Source: Holosporales bacterium
Lineage (GTDB): Bacteria > Pseudomonadota > Alphaproteobacteria > BNTO01
Reading direction: 5' to 3'
DNA length: 17,003 bases
NCBI GenBank assembly: GCA_031257945.1
Contig: JAIRNU010000004.1
Location: 1 to 17,003, forward strand
Position numbers and translations under genes: made by a program. Shown piece by piece: positions 14,993-17,003 of this stretch. Position 1 is the stretch's first letter. Every line of letters begins with the position of its first letter. The notes beneath the pieces were generated by a model. It made no database searches, was not told where the DNA came from, and worked only from the letters and a program-made list of their open reading frames with translations.

Positions 14993-16801
14993 TTACCTAA
15001 ACCCACCGAAACGCTCTTCGAGCACTGCTGTGTCTACTCCCTCCAAAATAGCGAAGTCGATGTTACAAATTTCATGCCAAATGCGTCCAATATTCCACCT
15101 CTGCGATGCACACATATCCCAACACCACTCTATTATTTCCTTAAGTTTGGGATGAACTCCAGCGGGTATAGCAGGACGATCGCGACTCTGTGTCTTGCGG
15201 CGCAACTCTGCGGCCGACAAGTCTGGAGAGAACACAGGGTCTCCTGTCAAAATTTCATATATAATCAGCCCAAGAGAAAATATGTCGACCTTTCGAAGCT
15301 TATCAATACACCCTTGATCATTAACATCAAAATCATCATTGTCAAATTGATAGGACTCTGGCGGAGCATAATTCGGGGTAGAAACTAGACAAGCATATGT
15401 CAGCCGATAATGCTCCAAGGTGTAGCTAATGTAATCAGTTAAATGTACCCACCATCCATTAGAGCTGTTGCGTAAGTCATTCCCAGCCCTTGCTTTCCGC
15501 GGTGCAGAAACGGCTTTTGCAACAAGTCTATTATCAAGAAGAACATCTGATGGCTTGAGATTCCCGTGAAATAGATTGTTCTCATGTAAAGCTTTTACGC
15601 CAAGAACAAGCCCGAGTATAATAGACGCCTTATCTGTAGCTGACAATGGCAGCATGGTTCGTTCCCCTACAGGTAGACGTTGGTCTTTCAGACAGCTATC
15701 AAGAGAGCTTGAATCAAAATACGGCGTCCATATGACAGGGCCAAACTCACGTGTAGGTAGCTCAGCACGCCATATGGGACAGACAAATGGAGAGTCGGCG
15801 GCGATGGGGATGAATTTCTGATAGACATCATTTTCGCACAACTCGATGTGCTCATCATCTATCTCATCAACCACATAGAGTTTTACGGCAAAAACTACCC
15901 ATCTATTACCACATTTAACTCGTACTAGCCGAACCGTTCCGTAGCGCCCGCTGCCTAAATCTCTGATTACCTTGTAGTCCACTTTTGGCAAAGTAGGCAA
16001 GTCGGCCATGAATTGAGCAACGAGTTCAGCATCTTCATCGAAAGAATTCAACGCATCCGTTAAGGATTTAATATCATCGCCACTTATGACGTTGAGTAAG
16101 GATAACTGTTGCCTCAAATACTCAACTTCCTCATGTGTTTTGGCGATAGTAAAAAGTTGAACAATGTCCTTCAGAACAACGTCCTTCGTTGGTATTATTC
16201 CCTTTGCACACAAATCTCCGAGAACTTCGATTACGGGGCCACTTACTGCATACCCGGAACAAGCATCAAGAATTAATTCATGACATGGGAAATCTGCGTG
16301 GAACGACAATAGCACTGCGCGCGCTAAGTCATCTTCATAAATTATACCAAATCTCGAAAATGGTGTTACAGATGAAAAATGCTCTGGGACGGAAGGCCTT
16401 TCCGGAGCCACATCTGTCATACTATCAATGGGATTTGGTATTATTACGGCATCACCAGACCCCGTTCTCAATTGTGGCGCTTGAGCCAACGTTTCGTGTC
16501 TGCAATCAAGTTCTATCGCGAAAATTTCGTGTGCTATGCCCCTTGGGACTGGATCCAATAAGAAATGCAGAGTCGGCGCTGGATCAGCGTCCGGCGGTGT
16601 ATCCGGCTGACTGGCAATGGCCGTCACTACAAGCATTAGGCTAAGGAGGCAATATCGCCATACAGCTTTGATACCTCTCGCTAACGCATAAAATAAATCC
16701 TGAAGTCCGAATTCTGCAAGGCGAGTCTGAGGATTTGCAAGGCGATGGTTTTTTCTAGTACCTGGCATCATTAGATGGTTGCCTATTTGTAGTCTGGTCA
16801 T
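14993..16801 (-). CDS. Membrane-associated or secreted eukaryotic-type protein kinase homologue, probably a pseudokinase
   Basis: Residues about 275-580 form a protein kinase domain. Visible are the Gly-rich loop LGSGRYGTV (282-290), the ATP-binding Lys307 in FAVKLY, a Pro-Glu at YAPPE (478-482), VDIFSLGLIIYEILTG (505-520) and a C-lobe end, IEWCWDMCASQRW, like tyrosine-kinase-like (TKL) families of protists. The catalytic loop is FHGNLKPSDVLLDN: the HRD Asp is Asn414 and the KPxxN Asn is Asp419. DFG is DYI (456-458). Thus the catalytic base is missing unless Asp419 substitutes. The first 45 residues are basic and are followed by a hydrophobic segment at 46-63 ending AIASQ, a signal sequence or anchor. 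Residues 64-270 match nothing I know. The best start is ATG 16801; a promoter lies at 16869-16840. Related eukaryotic-like kinases serve as host-directed effectors; that role is inferred. Confidence 0.8.
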   Translation of the reverse strand: MTRLQIGNHLMMPGTRKNHRLANPQTRLAEFGLQDLFYALARGIKAVWRYCLLSLMLVVTAIASQPDTPPDADPAPTLHFLLDPVPRGIAHEIFAIELDCRHETLAQAPQLRTGSGDAVIIPNPIDSMTDVAPERPSVPEHFSSVTPFSRFGIIYEDDLARAVLLSFHADFPCHELILDACSGYAVSGPVIEVLGDLCAKGIIPTKDVVLKDIVQLFTIAKTHEEVEYLRQQLSLLNVISGDDIKSLTDALNSFDEDAELVAQFMADLPTLPKVDYKVIRDLGSGRYGTVRLVRVKCGNRWVVFAVKLYVVDEIDDEHIELCENDVYQKFIPIAADSPFVCPIWRAELPTREFGPVIWTPYFDSSSLDSCLKDQRLPVGERTMLPLSATDKASIILGLVLGVKALHENNLFHGNLKPSDVLLDNRLVAKAVSAPRKARAGNDLRNSSNGWWVHLTDYISYTLEHYRLTYACLVSTPNYAPPESYQFDNDDFDVNDQGCIDKLRKVDIFSLGLIIYEILTGDPVFSPDLSAAELRRKTQSRDRPAIPAGVHPKLKEIIEWCWDMCASQRWNIGRIWHEICNIDFAILEGVDTAVLEERFGGFR

Positions 16802-16839
16802 TATGATTAGTTTGCTGCCGATTTATACCTCATATTTGC

Positions 16840-16869
16840 ATTGTATCCTATAACTGCAGGCATTGTCCA
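16840..16869 (-). promoter_or_regulatory. Promoter of the kinase-like gene
   Basis: TGGACA (16869-16864) and TACAAT (16845-16840) are 18 bases apart on the minus strand, each matching the sigma70 consensus at five positions. The start near 16833 leaves about 31 bases before ATG 16801. Confidence 0.5.
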
Positions 16870-16892
16870 GTGTGTCCAGATCGACTGTCCAG
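16864..16892. repeat. Three TGTCCAG (CTGGACA) copies at the kinase promoter
   Basis: Copies lie at 16864-16870, 16873-16879 and 16886-16892, all in one direction. The promoter-proximal copy contains the proposed -35 hexamer. They may be binding sites for a regulator. Confidence 0.55.
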
Positions 16893-16979
16893 GTTCATAT
16901 CAAATGAGAAAAAAAGTATGGGCAAAAAGGGCTAGCTGTTCCAAAGTACTCCAGTAAAAGTTAAGTAATAAATTGAGGC

Positions 16980-16999
16980 TTATACATTGATTATACATT
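16980..16999. repeat. Short direct repeat TTATACATT at the right edge
   Basis: TTATACATT occurs at 16980-16988 and 16991-16999, eleven bases apart. The 16893-17003 segment has no gene that I can see; the repeat may belong to a promoter continuing past the edge. Confidence 0.3.
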
Positions 17000-17003
17000 A
17001 TCT

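Noticed and set aside
1..17003. CRISPR array, insertion sequence or prophage
   Set aside because: No regularly spaced long direct repeats, no transposase or integrase motifs, and no terminal inverted repeats with target duplications were seen.

Overview
The window reads as chromosomal DNA of an alphaproteobacterium, most likely an intracellular one living with a protist (Holosporales/Rickettsiales-like); this assignment is an inference. The support is a moderately A+T-rich sequence, an alphaproteobacterial-type FabI, RNase D and XRE regulator, a two-subunit glycyl-tRNA synthetase, and two genes of a kind common in host-associated bacteria: a secreted Sel1-repeat protein and a eukaryotic-type protein kinase homologue.

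Layout from left to right. Positions 1-53 hold the start of a minus-strand gene running off the left edge, with a good promoter and ribosome binding site. Positions 54-651 are G-rich and repeat-bearing with no convincing gene inside. fabI follows on the plus strand (652-1464). A convergent minus-strand operon follows: glyQ, glyS, an unrecognised 125-codon ORF and a DUF721/DciA gene, read in that order from 5415 down to 1642 and joined by ATGA stop/start overlaps. A divergent XRE-family regulator (5635-6108) faces a minus-strand accD-rnd pair, then a small membrane-anchored hypothetical and gltX, also minus. The plus strand carries one more gene, a frameshifted Sel1-repeat protein (10943-12492). 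It converges on a minus-strand miaB-rsmA pair (14867-12525). Upstream of these is a 602-residue kinase-like protein (16801-14993) with its own probable promoter.

Most of the window is core metabolism: fatty-acid synthesis (fabI, accD), tRNA charging (glyQS, gltX), tRNA/rRNA modification and processing (miaB, rsmA, rnd) and replication (dciA). The two accessory genes are the most interesting. In the kinase-like protein the catalytic Asp of HRD is Asn and the downstream Asn of KPxxN is Asp, a reciprocal exchange, and DFG reads DYI. In the Sel1 gene the frame is broken by one base in the middle of a repeat. Further oddities are an array of imperfect octamers filling the accD-rnd gap, an N-terminal low-complexity extension on GltX whose best ribosome binding site points to a different frame, and a repeat near 361-462 that can form mutually exclusive stems. 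No tRNA, rRNA, CRISPR array, insertion sequence or transposase gene was recognised.
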